Of a DNA stretch of 64,000 nucleotides, positions 43,615-52,784 are shown piece after piece (positions within the stretch are counted from its first letter, which is position 1; every line of letters begins with the position of its first letter). Source of the stretch: Hymenobacter montanus (GTDB lineage: Bacteria; Bacteroidota; Bacteroidia; Cytophagales; Hymenobacteraceae); NCBI RefSeq assembly GCF_014699115.1, contig NZ_JACXAD010000005.1, positions 124,001 to 188,000 on the forward strand, read 5' to 3'. A program made the position numbers and the translations under genes. A model generated the notes under the pieces. That model saw only the letters and a list, made by a program, of their open reading frames with translations, did no database searches and was not told where the DNA came from.

Positions 43615-43941
43615 ATGCAAGAAGATATCCGCGTCTATGTTGAAGAAGCCCCCGGCCAACGCCGGGAGCTTGAGGCTCCTACTGACATGGGCTTGAGTTT
43701 GATGGAGCTGCTGAAAGCCAGCGGCTACGACATCATGGCTACCTGCGGGGGCATGGCGCTCTGCGCTACCTGCCACGTGGAAGTGCTCGCCGGCCCCGCC
43801 CTGCCCGAGCCGGGCGACGACGAGCTGGACATGCTCGAAACCCTACCCGTAGTGCACGAAGGCAGCCGCCTAAGCTGCCAGATTCGCCTCACGCCCCGCA
43901 CCGACGGGCTGGTCGTGCGCTTGGCCCCCACCGGCGCGTAG
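43615..43941 (+). CDS. 2Fe-2S ferredoxin, adrenodoxin type
   Basis: A 108-residue soluble protein with the cluster ligands ATCGGMALCATCHVEV (Cys-x5-Cys-x2-Cys) and the fourth Cys in SRLSCQIRL. The spacing marks the adrenodoxin/[2Fe-2S] type used in biosynthetic oxygenation and Fe-S assembly. ATG 43615 (MQEDIRVYVEEAPG) is used; the longer frame from 43561 has an implausible N-terminus. A TACCTTCG -7-like element lies about 55 bases upstream. It pairs with the ferredoxin reductase just upstream. Confidence 0.92.
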   Translation: MQEDIRVYVEEAPGQRRELEAPTDMGLSLMELLKASGYDIMATCGGMALCATCHVEVLAGPALPEPGDDELDMLETLPVVHEGSRLSCQIRLTPRTDGLVVRLAPTGA

Positions 43942-43975
43942 CTGTTTTTCTCACCAGGGTTATGCTTAAGCACTA

Positions 43976-44009
43976 AAAAGGCTCACTACTAAAATGTAGT
44001 GAGCCTTTT
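43976..44009 (+). terminator. Terminator after the ferredoxin gene
   Basis: AAAAGGCTCACTAC and its complement GTAGTGAGCCTTTT form a 14-bp perfect stem around a six-base loop. The A-run and T-run on the two sides allow it to work in both directions. Confidence 0.9.
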
Positions 44010-44028
44010 AGAGCAGCTTTAGGAAAAG

Positions 44029-44103
44029 AATTAAAAATTAAAAATGAAGAATTAAAAAATGGACCAGCCGATTTTTAATTCTTCATTTTTAATTTTTAAT
44101 TCC
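44029..44103. repeat. AT-rich low-complexity inverted repeat
   Basis: AATTAAAAATTAAAAATGAA and following words (44029-44060) are mirrored at 44071-44103 around GGACCAGCCG. It lies after the ferredoxin terminator, so it adds a second stem of about 32 bp. It shares its architecture, but not its words, with the elements at 36819-37005 and 47689-47803. Confidence 0.8.
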
Positions 44104-44305
44104 TAGAAAACGGTGCCCTGACTGGAGAACGGCTCTAGCTATTGTTTAACGAGCCTGATACCAACTGGCAGCCCGACGCGGGGCGGTCAGTACCGGCTAG
44201 CTTCGGGCGGTAACCCTACCACCTATCTTTTGCATATAGTTGCACTACCATATTGCGCCCGGCTACGGGCTTTTAGTTGCTTACTCAAAAGGGAGGTGGC
44301 CCCGA

Positions 44306-45223
44306 CTACTGCGGGCGCCTGGTAAGCGGCTGGCTCACGGTAGCGGCCCCATCGTTGGCCATCGGCGTTGGCTTGGTCGTGAAGTTCAACACCTCCACGA
44401 CGATGCGCCAACCCGCGACGGCTTCGCGCCGCCAGATACGCAGGTAGCTGCCTTGCTCCTCGGGAATCCGGCCCTCGGCGGGGCGGCGCATGGTGCCGAC
44501 CACGTAGCCCAGGTCGCCGGCCGCGGCCAGGTAACCGCTCGTGGCCGCGAAGAAGTAGCGGCCGTTCAGGTTTTTCATGTTGGCGATGGCGGTTTCGCCT
44601 TGCATCGTCGACACCCCGGAGCGGTAGAGACGGGCCTCCGTGCTGAGGTACTGCTCATAGGTAGCGCCGGGCTTCAGCAGCTCGGCTTCGGTGAACTTAC
44701 CGTCGAGGTCGAGCAGCACGCTGGAGGGCGCCGCGCTAGGCGTGGCGACGGCCGCCGACAAGTGCGGCTGGGGCACGACCGGCATTTTGGGCGCGGCCTT
44801 GCCAATGCGCTCCACGCTCATGTCCACCACGTATTTCCAGTGGCCATCGGGCTGCTTGCGCCACACCGTCACGTACTCACCCTCCGTTTGCGGACGGTTG
44901 TTTTGGAACGACGCCCACGGGCCGGTCGTGTAGCCCAGGTCGCCGGATTGGGCTACATCAGCCAACACCGGATACCACGCCATGTGGGTATTCGCTTGGG
45001 TGGGGCGGGCCGACCACACTTGGTGGGCGTCGGCCAGGGCACCGTTGTCGCTCACAAAAGCAGTGGGCGCACAATTGGCGAGAAAAGCTGCTCGCGTCCC
45101 TTCCTTTGCAGCTTCCGCAAAAGAAGTCTCGGCAGCCAGCATGGCCTCCCGAGCGGTTTGAGCATGGGTGACGAACGGAGTAGACCAGGCCAAAATTGCC
45201 CATACGGTCAAATAGTTCTTCAT
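44306..45223 (-). CDS. Secreted protein with two NTF2-like (DUF4440/SnoaL-type) domains
   Basis: A 305-residue protein. ATG 45223 gives signal peptide MKNYLTVWAILAWSTPFVTHAQ. Domain 1 (about 25-140) has MLAAETSFAEAAKEGTRAAF and YVTVWRKQPDGHWKYVVDMS. Domain 2 (about 165-290) has YLSTEARLYRSG, GDLGYVVGTMRRP and YLRIWRREAVAGWRIVVEVL. Each block has the helix, WRxxxxGWRxVVD pattern of the cystatin-like NTF2 fold, found in DUF4440 proteins of unknown or steroid-isomerase-like function. It stands alone. Confidence 0.8.
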   Translation of the reverse strand: MKNYLTVWAILAWSTPFVTHAQTAREAMLAAETSFAEAAKEGTRAAFLANCAPTAFVSDNGALADAHQVWSARPTQANTHMAWYPVLADVAQSGDLGYTTGPWASFQNNRPQTEGEYVTVWRKQPDGHWKYVVDMSVERIGKAAPKMPVVPQPHLSAAVATPSAAPSSVLLDLDGKFTEAELLKPGATYEQYLSTEARLYRSGVSTMQGETAIANMKNLNGRYFFAATSGYLAAAGDLGYVVGTMRRPAEGRIPEEQGSYLRIWRREAVAGWRIVVEVLNFTTKPTPMANDGAATVSQPLTRRPQ

Positions 45224-45384
45224 AAGATACAAGGGTAGAGGGTTCTCTATGCTAAGATACACTTCCCGGAATAATTTCAATTGCAATAATGTTTTTATTT
45301 TTCTTTCAGGACCTCAGTTCCGCCTAAAATAACGCCTGACGGCTTTTTTTGTCATCTTCCCCCTCTTCACTTTTTCTTGATTTT

Positions 45385-45924
45385 ATGAAATTAGCTAATC
45401 TTGTCGCGCGGGCCTGCCGCATCCGCCTGGTACTCACCGATTGCGATGGAGTACTCACCGACGGCGGCGTATACTACTCCGAGCGCGGCGAGGAGATGAA
45501 ACGCTTCAACATCCGCGACGGCATGGGCGTTATGCGCTTGCGCGAACACGGGATTGCCACCGGTATTATTACCGGCGAAGTGTCTCCTTCGGTGCGCACC
45601 CGGGCCGCCAAACTTCAAATTGAGGAGCTGCACTTGGGCATCAAGGACAAGCCGGCCTGCTTACAGGCTATTCTGGCGCGCACCGGCCTGACTGCCGAGG
45701 AGGTAGCCTTCATCGGCGACGATACCAACGACATCGGGATTCTGCGCCTGGTGGGCTTCGCGGCCTGCCCCGGCGATGCCACCTCTTTTGCCCGCGCCGA
45801 AGCGGATTTTGTTTGCCAGGCCCCCGGCGGCCACGGCTGCTTCCGCGAGCTAGCCGAGTTCATTATTGCCGCCCAGCTAAGCGATGGGGTCGGGACCGGA
45901 ATAGGAGCGGAGATGGCTGGATAA
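45385..45924 (+). CDS. HAD-type phosphatase, KdsC-like
   Basis: A 179-residue protein of the tetrameric HAD-III phosphatase type. Motif I LVLTDCDGVLTDGGVYYSER (D-C-D), motif II GIITGEVSPSVRTRA (Thr/Ser), the Lys in HLGIKDKPACL and motif IV AFIGDDTNDIGILRLVG are all present. KdsC removes phosphate from 3-deoxy-manno-octulosonate 8-phosphate for lipopolysaccharide core; related enzymes act on N-acylneuraminate 9-phosphate. Which substrate applies here cannot be told. ATG 45385 (MKLANLVARACRIRLV) is chosen; the frame from 45349 adds 12 unlikely residues. No kdsA or kdsB gene is nearby. Confidence 0.87.
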   Translation: MKLANLVARACRIRLVLTDCDGVLTDGGVYYSERGEEMKRFNIRDGMGVMRLREHGIATGIITGEVSPSVRTRAAKLQIEELHLGIKDKPACLQAILARTGLTAEEVAFIGDDTNDIGILRLVGFAACPGDATSFARAEADFVCQAPGGHGCFRELAEFIIAAQLSDGVGTGIGAEMAG

Positions 45925-46103
45925 GCGAGGAGAACGGTCGGGCCGAGCCCTGGCGGGTCGAACCGGGGAAGTGGCCACTCGCTTCACCCTCACGACTGGG
46001 GCAGTGCTCCGCGCGATGCTGCGCGCGGCCCGACCTGTTCTTCCTGACCGTTCTCTTAGCTCAGCCTGCCAACACCTCACTCGGTCTCATCCTCACTGCC
46101 TGG

Positions 46104-46754
46104 TTATTCCCGGAGCAGCCCCTGGCACGTGGCCAGCTTAATGAGGGCCGCCGTGTTGCGAGTCCGGGTTTTGTCCATGATGTTTTGGCGGTGGGTTTCG
46201 ATGGTGCGCTTGCTGGTGAAGAGCTTCAGGGCGATTTCGGCGTTGGTCAGGCCCTCGGCCACCAGGCTCAGCACTTCCATCTCGCGCTTGCTTAACCCCA
46301 ACGTGGTTCGGGTGGCATCGCCGTCGGCCGGGCTGTCGGCGTAGAACCGGCCCGCCAACGCCAGGCCGACGGCCGAGCACAGAAACGGCCGGCCCGCCGC
46401 CACCGTGCTCAACCCGTAAATGAGTTCCGTGAGCAGGGAGCTCTTCAGCAGGTAGCCGTGGATGCCCGAGTTGAAAGCGCGGGCTACGTAATGCCGGTTG
46501 GTGAGTTCGCCCCGGGCCAGCACGCGCAGCTGGGGATACTGCTCGCGTAGTGCCGGCAACAAGGCAAAAATGTCGGGCCCCGGCAGGTTTAGGTCGAGCA
46601 CCAGCACGGCCGCGCTCGCCCTGGCCAGCTGATCCAGTAGTTCGTCACTGGTGCCGGCTTCGCTCACTATTTCGAAGCTCGTAGTAGCCCCGAGCCCAGT
46701 CCTCAACGCCGCCCGGGCAGGAGGATGGCCATCGGTTAAAAGCACGCGAATCAT
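46104..46754 (-). CDS. NarL/FixJ-type response regulator with degenerate receiver
   Basis: A 216-residue regulator. The receiver has VLVLDLNLPGPD with the phospho-acceptor Asp and Lys in GYLLKSS, but the acidic pair DDH is TDGH and the Thr/Ser position is ARGEL, so phosphorylation may be lost or altered. The C-terminal LuxR-type HTH (LSKREMEVLSLVAEGLTNAE, then LFTSKRTIETHRQNI) is intact. It is divergently transcribed from a closely related intact regulator at 47017; both end in NTAALIKLA. ATG 46754 (MIRVLLTDGHPPARA) is used. It may be a paralogue that dimerises with or competes against its partner. Confidence 0.88.
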   Translation of the reverse strand: MIRVLLTDGHPPARAALRTGLGATTSFEIVSEAGTSDELLDQLARASAAVLVLDLNLPGPDIFALLPALREQYPQLRVLARGELTNRHYVARAFNSGIHGYLLKSSLLTELIYGLSTVAAGRPFLCSAVGLALAGRFYADSPADGDATRTTLGLSKREMEVLSLVAEGLTNAEIALKLFTSKRTIETHRQNIMDKTRTRNTAALIKLATCQGLLRE

Positions 46755-47016
46755 AGTGGGCAAGAGCAGTCCGAAATCAAGAAAATAATCAATTTCGCGG
46801 CGAGCAGGCCGAAGCATCGATTTTAAACAACCCGAAAATACACGCTCAGCTAGGCTCATTCAGAGGTTTTCGGCCAAAAGCCGTATAAATCCCTTCGTAA
46901 AACGGCCTTGGCCACTTTCAATCTGGTACAAATACGGAGCTGGGCTCCCTTAGGTCACCCAAACTAAACTTTGTGGTAGATCCTCCGTTTCGACAGTCTT
47001 AACCTTTCTTCTTGCT

Positions 47017-47679
47017 ATGACCCGTATCCTACTTGCTGACGACCACACTATTTTGCGCGATGGTATTCGGGCGCTGCTTTCGGCCGATGCCGACTTGGAT
47101 GTGGTAGGGGAAGCCAGCAACGGGGCCGAAGTGTTGGCCATCCTCGAAACGACCCCCGCCGACGTTGTTCTGATGGACGTGCAGATGCCCGTGCTCGATG
47201 GTTTCGCCACCATGCCCGAGCTCCGGAGCCGTTTTCCCGAAGTGCGCGTGCTTGTGCTCACCATGCTCGACCACGAGAATTACGTGGCCCGCATGCTCGA
47301 AGCCGGCGCCCTGGGCTACGTACTTAAGAACGCCGCCATCAGCGAAATCACCTACGCCATTCGCACCGTAGCGGCGGGCAACCCATTCTTATGCACCGAG
47401 ATCGGCCTCAGCATGCTCTATAAAGCCGTGTCTCACCCCACGGGCCCGAGCATAACCACCGACGGCATGGCCATCAGCACGGGCTCCGACCTGACGGCCC
47501 GCGAGCTGGAAGTTCTCAAACTGATTGCCGAAGGCATGACCAACGGCGAGATCTCAGATAAGCTCTTCACCAGCAAGCGTACGATTGAAACCCACCGCCA
47601 AAACATCATTGCTAAAACTCAGGCCAAGAACACGGCGGCCCTTATCAAGCTCGCCGTAAGCCGCGGGTTAATATCTTAA
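47017..47679 (+). CDS. NarL/FixJ-type response regulator
   Basis: A 220-residue regulator. The receiver is complete: ILLADDHTILRDGI (acidic pair), VVLMDVQMPVLDG (Asp), VLTMLD (Thr) and GYVLKNAA (Lys). The LuxR-type HTH is at about 150-215 with LTARELEVLKLIAEGMTNGE and LFTSKRTIETHRQNI. The divergent neighbour is a paralogue with a damaged receiver; no histidine kinase gene is adjacent, so the partner kinase is unknown. The 262-bp divergent region probably carries both promoters. Confidence 0.93.
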   Translation: MTRILLADDHTILRDGIRALLSADADLDVVGEASNGAEVLAILETTPADVVLMDVQMPVLDGFATMPELRSRFPEVRVLVLTMLDHENYVARMLEAGALGYVLKNAAISEITYAIRTVAAGNPFLCTEIGLSMLYKAVSHPTGPSITTDGMAISTGSDLTARELEVLKLIAEGMTNGEISDKLFTSKRTIETHRQNIIAKTQAKNTAALIKLAVSRGLIS

Positions 47680-47688
47680 GCGACTGAT

Positions 47689-47803
47689 TTAGAGCTTAGA
47701 ACTCAGAACCTAAAACTTAGAACTTAGAGCCTGGAATATTGTCCTTTTGTAGCTCGAATCTAGCTTTTTACTGCGGTCTAGGTTCTGAGTTCTAAGTTCT
47801 AAA
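47689..47803. repeat. Low-complexity inverted repeat (AGAACTTAGAACCT words)
   Basis: Left part 47689-47731 (TTAGAACTCAGAACCTAAAA and similar) is mirrored at 47777-47803 (AGGTTCTGAGTTCTAAGTTC). It sits between convergent genes and would act as a loose bidirectional stop. Third member of the mosaic-inverted-repeat type. Confidence 0.8.
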
Positions 47804-47812
47804 TTGTCAGAC

Positions 47813-48502
47813 TCAAAGCAGGCCGGCCAGCGCGCTGATGCTGAGGGCCACGATGGCGGTATTGAAGCCGAACGAGATGATGGCGTGCAACAGGGCCGTG
47901 CGGCGCTGCCGCTTACTCGAAATAGTGACGTCGGCGGTTTGAGCGGCCATGCCAATGGTAAAGGCGAAATAGGCAAAGTCCAGGTAGTCGGGCTCCGGGT
48001 CGTTGCCGGGGAAGCCCAAGCCGCCGGTATCGGCGCCTTTCTCGTCGGAATCATAGAAGATGTGGGCGTAGCGCAGCGTGAACACGGTGTGTACCAACAA
48101 CCAGGACTCGAGCACGGCCGCAACGCTCAACCCCACGTGCCGGACCCGCAGCCCGGGCGCGGTCGACTTGGTGGTGCCCAAGAGCGCTACCACGGCCAAA
48201 AGGCTGGCCAGGGCCGCTACGAGCACGAAGGCAAACGCCAGGGCGCGGCTGAAGTCTTCGCGGTTGGCCACCCGCCGAATGCTGCTCGCATCGGCCGTGA
48301 ACACCGCGGCGCCGACCAGCAACAGCGAAACGGCAGCGTAAGTGTCCCAGGCTGCTACCCAACGGCTAATGGCGTCGAGCCCCGCCGGAGCCGCCGCCCA
48401 CGCCACGGCGCCCAGTAAAATGCCGAGCAGCAGCCGGTAGGCGGAGCGTATTTGGCCCACGCGGCGGGCCAAACGAAAGAAGACGAAGGGTGAGGGTGGC
48501 AT
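47813..48502 (-). CDS. DUF1345 family membrane protein
   Basis: A 229-residue membrane protein with about six helices. The C-terminal half is typical for DUF1345: [60 protein letters not shown] and [20 protein letters not shown]. Function unknown; members occur in diverse bacteria near transporters and stress genes. ATG 48502 ([11 protein letters not shown]) is preferred. It converges with the regulator at 47017. Confidence 0.87.
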   Translation of the reverse strand: MPPSPFVFFRLARRVGQIRSAYRLLLGILLGAVAWAAAPAGLDAISRWVAAWDTYAAVSLLLVGAAVFTADASSIRRVANREDFSRALAFAFVLVAALASLLAVVALLGTTKSTAPGLRVRHVGLSVAAVLESWLLVHTVFTLRYAHIFYDSDEKGADTGGLGFPGNDPEPDYLDFAYFAFTIGMAAQTADVTISSKRQRRTALLHAIISFGFNTAIVALSISALAGLL

Positions 48503-48605
48503 CAAGCGCAAAGTAAGCACTCCCCGAGCCGGGCCGTGGCCGGGTATTGCCGGTCCCGGCCTTTCCTTTGCGGGGCCAGGTCCTTTTGCCTGCGCTCCTT
48601 CGTCT

Positions 48606-50096
48606 ATGAACTCAGCTCCGCTGTCCGGCCTTTACGCGCCTTCGCTGGCCCTCGTCACCGACCTCTATCAGCTCACGATGGCTTATGGCTACTGGCAACA
48701 GGGGCTGCAGGACCGCGAGGCCGTGTTTCACCTGTACTTCCGCAAAGCCCCGTTTCAGGGGGGCTACGCGGTAGCGGCCGGATTAGCCCTGGTGGTCGAC
48801 TGGGTCGAAAACCTGCGCTTTTCGGATGACGACCTGGCGTATCTGGGTAGCCTGCGCGGCAGCCAGAACGGGGTCTTATTCCCGCCCGAGTTTCTGGAAT
48901 ACCTGCGGGGGCTCCGGTTCAGCTGCGACATTGATGCCGTACCCGAAGGCACCGTGGTGTTCGGCAACGAGCCGCTGCTTCGGGTGCGCGGGCCGCTGTT
49001 GCAGGCGCAGCTGCTCGAAACGGCCCTGCTCACGCTGGTCAACTTCCAAACCCTGATTACGACCAAGGCCGCCCGGATCCGCGAGGCCGTCGGCCCAACC
49101 GACCAGGTCCTGGAATTTGGCCTGCGCCGGGCCCAGGGTTTCGATGGCGGCCTGGGAGCCAGCCGCGCCGCCTACCTCGGCGGGGCCGATGCCACCAGCA
49201 ACGTGCTGGCCGGGCAGCGCTACGGCATTCCCGTGCGCGGCACCCACGCCCACAGCTGGGTGATGTCGTTCGGTGATGAAATCAAGGCCTTTTCGGCGTA
49301 CGCGCAAGCCTTCCCCGACGACTCGGTGTTTCTGGTTGACACCTACGACACTCTGGAAGGCGTGCGCCAGGCCATCCAGGTGGCCCGGGAGATGCGCGCC
49401 CGGGGCCACGAGCTGGCCGGCATCCGCCTCGACTCGGGCGACCTGGCCTACCTCAGCCGCGAGGCCCGGGCGGTGCTCGACGAAGCCGGCTTCACCGCGA
49501 CGCGCATCGTGGCCAGCAACGACCTGGAAGAAAACCTCATTACCAGCCTCAAGCAGCAAGGGGCCCGAATCGACACCTGGGGCGTGGGCACGCAGCTCGT
49601 CACGGCCTATAACCAGGCGGCGCTGGGCGGGGTGTACAAATTAGCGGCCCTGCGCAAAGCCGACGACTCGGGCTGGGACTTCACCATCAAGCTCTCGGAG
49701 CAGGTAGCCAAAACCAGTATTCCCGGCATTCTGCAAGTGCGCCGCTACCTGAACGAGTACGGCAAGCCCCGCGCCGACATGCTCTACAACACGGCGGAGC
49801 CGCTGCCCGAGGCCATCACCCTCGTGGACCCGCTCGACCTCACCCGCCGTTTGGCCATCCGGCCCGAAACCACGTTCCGCGAGCTGCTGGAGCCGGTGTT
49901 CCGCCAGGGCCGGCGGGTGCTGGACTTGCCCTCGCTGGCCGCAAGCCGCGCCCACGCCCAGCGCGAAGTGCAAAGCCTGGACCCCAGCATCCGGCGCTTC
50001 CTCAACCCCCACTCCTACCCCGTGGGCCTGGAGAAAAGCCTCTACGACTACCGCACCCAGCTCATCCTGGACAAGCGCCCGGTGCGCGGGGCGTAA
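48606..50096 (+). CDS. pncB: Nicotinate phosphoribosyltransferase
   Basis: A 496-residue enzyme of the NAD salvage pathway; it joins nicotinate and PRPP to nicotinate mononucleotide. Blocks are [87 protein letters not shown] (with the conserved His) and [13 protein letters not shown]. Length matches the larger, human-like form. TTTCCTTTG about 40 bases upstream is a near-consensus -7 element. It is monocistronic. Confidence 0.95.
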   Translation: MNSAPLSGLYAPSLALVTDLYQLTMAYGYWQQGLQDREAVFHLYFRKAPFQGGYAVAAGLALVVDWVENLRFSDDDLAYLGSLRGSQNGVLFPPEFLEYLRGLRFSCDIDAVPEGTVVFGNEPLLRVRGPLLQAQLLETALLTLVNFQTLITTKAARIREAVGPTDQVLEFGLRRAQGFDGGLGASRAAYLGGADATSNVLAGQRYGIPVRGTHAHSWVMSFGDEIKAFSAYAQAFPDDSVFLVDTYDTLEGVRQAIQVAREMRARGHELAGIRLDSGDLAYLSREARAVLDEAGFTATRIVASNDLEENLITSLKQQGARIDTWGVGTQLVTAYNQAALGGVYKLAALRKADDSGWDFTIKLSEQVAKTSIPGILQVRRYLNEYGKPRADMLYNTAEPLPEAITLVDPLDLTRRLAIRPETTFRELLEPVFRQGRRVLDLPSLAASRAHAQREVQSLDPSIRRFLNPHSYPVGLEKSLYDYRTQLILDKRPVRGA

Positions 50097-51020
50097 GGGA
50101 GTATTCGACCATTCGGTACCCGGCAGCTTGGCTCTGAGCCGACGAGGTTTTGCTTCCGCTTCCCCTTTTTCAGGATGGATAGGTTCATCTCCAATACGCC
50201 GGCCCTTCGAGCAGCCGGCGCAGCTTACGGACACCTGTTGCTTGTTGACGGAAGCCACATCTGCTTCGTCCGTTCCACCCCTGCCGACCCGACAAATACC
50301 GTATTCGGCCCGGTGCTGAAACTGACCTCGCCGCGTTCCTCCGGTGACAACTGCTGGCCGGTTTGCCGGGGCGATGCTGAATCGACCGCGCCTGCCAGCA
50401 GGTTGGGCGGCTCCGTAATCGACCCGAACCGTCCCGACCCTCCGCCACCCATTATGAATAACTCCGCTAGGTAAGGGCCACCACGGCTTCGGCTAAATTG
50501 AGAAAGGGCCTTAGAAGGTGGCTAACTACGAAGCCTTCCTCCACTTAGCCTGCGCCAATATCATCTAGCGACACTAACCCTTATTTTTCTGATAGGCTCT
50601 TAGCCCCTTTCTCGCTTCCGTGTCCTTGTTGGCTTGGCTCCTCTCTGCTGGAGCTTGGCGCCGGAAGCGAACCGGGGCGTACCCGGCAGGCTCCCATAGG
50701 GGTCTCGTGAGGTTTCTCGGCGGCGTTCTATACATTGATCTGAGAACTACTCTAAATACCAGAGGTACAGGCGTCAGCGCCACCAGCTGGTAGCATCTAG
50801 CACTCCCCAGCGGCGGCTCGCAACAAGCAGCGTCCAGAAGCTGGCAGCGGTAAAATTCAATAAAAATATGAAACATACAATAAAGAACAGAAGCAAATGG
50901 AAACACCATTCAACTATTTCTGTTTACCTTGAAACGAGCATTTGCGTTAGATCAACAAAGCCACCGCGCTCGCAATGGTACCGGGCTCGTCTTTTTACCA
51001 TTCTCACCTCCTTGTTCTAC
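50097..51020. repeat. 924-bp gap with a diverged 100-bp repeat (about 50620-50760)
   Basis: The segment around GTACCCGGCAGGCTCCCAT, GGGGTCTCGTGAGG and ATACATTGATC resembles the segment at 38650-38770. Both hold a near-palindromic core (GGTACCCGG...GGGGTC). The rest has no recognisable gene; a 99-codon frame at 50175-50474 has no family. An AT-rich stretch at 50855-50900 probably contains the promoter of the T9SS protein. Confidence 0.5.
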
Positions 51021-52514
51021 ATGAGAACATCTCCTATTCCTCATTATTATATTGTTCGCGGCGCTGCTTCGCATTGTTCGCGGCGCTGCTTCGCAGCGCT
51101 AATAGTCGGGCTGCTGCTTAACCTGGGCCTGAGCTGCTTTTCAGCGGCTCAGGCCCAGCCAGAGTTAAGCGTATTCATAACCACCACAGGCTCCGATGCA
51201 GATGCCCCCGTGGGCTCGGCCTGGGCCTGTGACATAGTCACATTATCATTTTTTATCACCAACACCGGCACCAGCACGGCCACCAATGTGGTAGCTACCC
51301 TTGCCCTACCCCCAAACCTGAACGTCTCGTTGATAACACGGACGGGGAATAATAGCGCCTCGTACAACCCCGTTACGGGGGTGGTGACGCTGTCCCCTCG
51401 TGCGACCCTGCCCAGCCTCTTCCAAGACGACTCAGGCCAAGCCAATGATCTCACGACCATCATCTTCACCATGCCCAACTCGAGCACGGCGGTGACCGCC
51501 TCCGGCAGCGTGAGCTCGACCCCGGCAGACCTCACTCCGGGCAACAACAGCTTCTCCTTCTCGACCCAGGTGGTAATTCCGACGGCGGATCTGCGCACGG
51601 CAGTCACGGGCCCGGCGTCGGCCGCGACCGGCACTACCGTCACCTACACGCACACGACTACCAATGGCGGCCCTCAAAGGGCCTACAACGTGGTGCCTAC
51701 CCTGACGCTGGTGCCAGCCCCCGCTGCGGGCACGGTGTCGCTGCCCTCCGGGGCCACATACAACGCCAGCACCGGGGTGGTGACATTTGCGTCCACTGCC
51801 CGGCTAGACGCCGCCGCTGGCTCTAACATCTTGAGCAACAGCATTAGTTTTCCCATGTCCAGCGCGTTGGTGACGGTCACCAGCAACGTGGGCTCGTGCC
51901 TGAGGACCGACAACAACACCCCCAACAACAGCGCCAGCCGCACCACCCAGCGCCAGCCGCCTTTGCCCGTGGAGTTGAAGGCTTTCGAGGTCTCAGCTTT
52001 GGGCCGCGACGCGGTGCTGAACTGGACCACGGCCAGCGAGCTGCGCAACGAGCGCTTCGAGATCGAGCGGTCCTTCGACGCCCGCTCGTTTGAGGGCGTG
52101 GGCACCGAGCGGGGGCAGGGCAGCAGCACCCGCCCCACCGACTACCGCTTCATCGATGCTGGGGCCGGCCGTCAGGGGTACCCGCTCGTTTATTACCGCC
52201 TGCGGCAGGTCGACACTGACGGCACGGCCAGTTGGAGTCCGGTGCGGGTCGTGAAGTTCACCAGTTTCACTAAGGCTACCGTAGCGCTCCATCCCAACCC
52301 TGCCCCCGGCCACACCACCCTCGATCTGACGGACCTGTCGGCGGGGGCTTACCAGGTCTGGATTCTTGATCTGATGGGGCGTCAGGTGGGGGCCGATGTA
52401 CTTGCCGCCCCCAGCGAGCATCCGCTTAACATCGAGCACCTACTGCCGGGCACCTACGTGGTGCGCGTGGTCGGCCAAAACGTGAACTTGGCCCTATCGC
52501 TGGTGCGCAACTAA
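51021..52514 (+). CDS. T9SS-secreted surface protein with DUF11-type repeats
   Basis: A 497-residue protein. From ATG 51021 the signal peptide spans a 22-bp tandem duplication and ends FSAAQAQPELS. The mature part has two DUF11/conserved-repeat beta domains (SFFITNTGTSTATNVVATLA at about 65-85 and VTYTHTTTNGGPQRAYNVVP at about 205-225). A fibronectin-like module follows: PVELKAFEVSALGRDAVLNW and YYRLRQVDTDGTASWSPVRV. The T9SS type A sorting domain (about 415-497) has VALHPNPAPGHTTLDLTDLS, AYQVWILDLMGRQV and LPGTYVVRV. It should be exported and anchored to the surface. A strong hairpin terminator follows. Confidence 0.88.
   Translation: MRTSPIPHYYIVRGAASHCSRRCFAALIVGLLLNLGLSCFSAAQAQPELSVFITTTGSDADAPVGSAWACDIVTLSFFITNTGTSTATNVVATLALPPNLNVSLITRTGNNSASYNPVTGVVTLSPRATLPSLFQDDSGQANDLTTIIFTMPNSSTAVTASGSVSSTPADLTPGNNSFSFSTQVVIPTADLRTAVTGPASAATGTTVTYTHTTTNGGPQRAYNVVPTLTLVPAPAAGTVSLPSGATYNASTGVVTFASTARLDAAAGSNILSNSISFPMSSALVTVTSNVGSCLRTDNNTPNNSASRTTQRQPPLPVELKAFEVSALGRDAVLNWTTASELRNERFEIERSFDARSFEGVGTERGQGSSTRPTDYRFIDAGAGRQGYPLVYYRLRQVDTDGTASWSPVRVVKFTSFTKATVALHPNPAPGHTTLDLTDLSAGAYQVWILDLMGRQVGADVLAAPSEHPLNIEHLLPGTYVVRVVGQNVNLALSLVRN
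51051..51094 (+). repeat. Exact 22-bp tandem duplication in a signal-peptide coding region
   Basis: ATTGTTCGCGGCGCTGCTTC plus GC occurs twice in a row (51051-51072, 51073-51094). Since 22 is not a multiple of three, each copy is read in a different frame, and only the two-copy form keeps the signal peptide in frame. With one copy the frame reaches TAA within 20 codons of the ATG. Confidence 0.9.
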
Positions 52515-52516
52515 TC

Positions 52517-52589
52517 CGCGCTTCATCTGCCGGGCTAAAAAGCCTTTGGAAGCGTTCTCAGAGGCTTTTTAGCCCGGCAGATGAGCGCG
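52517..52589 (+). terminator. Strong hairpin terminator after the T9SS gene
   Basis: Arms at 52524-52545 and 52562-52583 (CATCTGCCGGGCTAAAAAGC plus CT and complement) pair over 22 bp, extended to 52517-52589 with one bulge. The descending arm contains GGCTTTTT. Both directions are possible. Confidence 0.85.
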
Positions 52590-52784
52590 TCGACTATGTG
52601 AGGCGTACAACCGCAGGCAGAATCGATCCGAATTCACTATTCTTGTTTAGTGGGCTTCTATCGCAGCCGTTTGCTCTAATGGTAAGTCATCCAAGACCTA
52701 TTCCTGAGTACAGGAAGGTTATAGACCCAAAAGAAGAGAGGAAAAAGGTAAAATATATATATGTTTAACTATAGTGATTAATTT

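Noticed and set aside
50175-50474. A 99-codon frame after pncB
   Set aside because: No family resemblance and no promoter or ribosome-binding evidence; overlaps a reverse frame of similar length. Treated as noncoding.
51021-52514. A start at 50868 for the T9SS surface protein
   Set aside because: The longer N-terminus (MKHTIKNRSKWKHH...) hides the signal peptide deep inside the protein; ATG 51021 puts it at the N-terminus.
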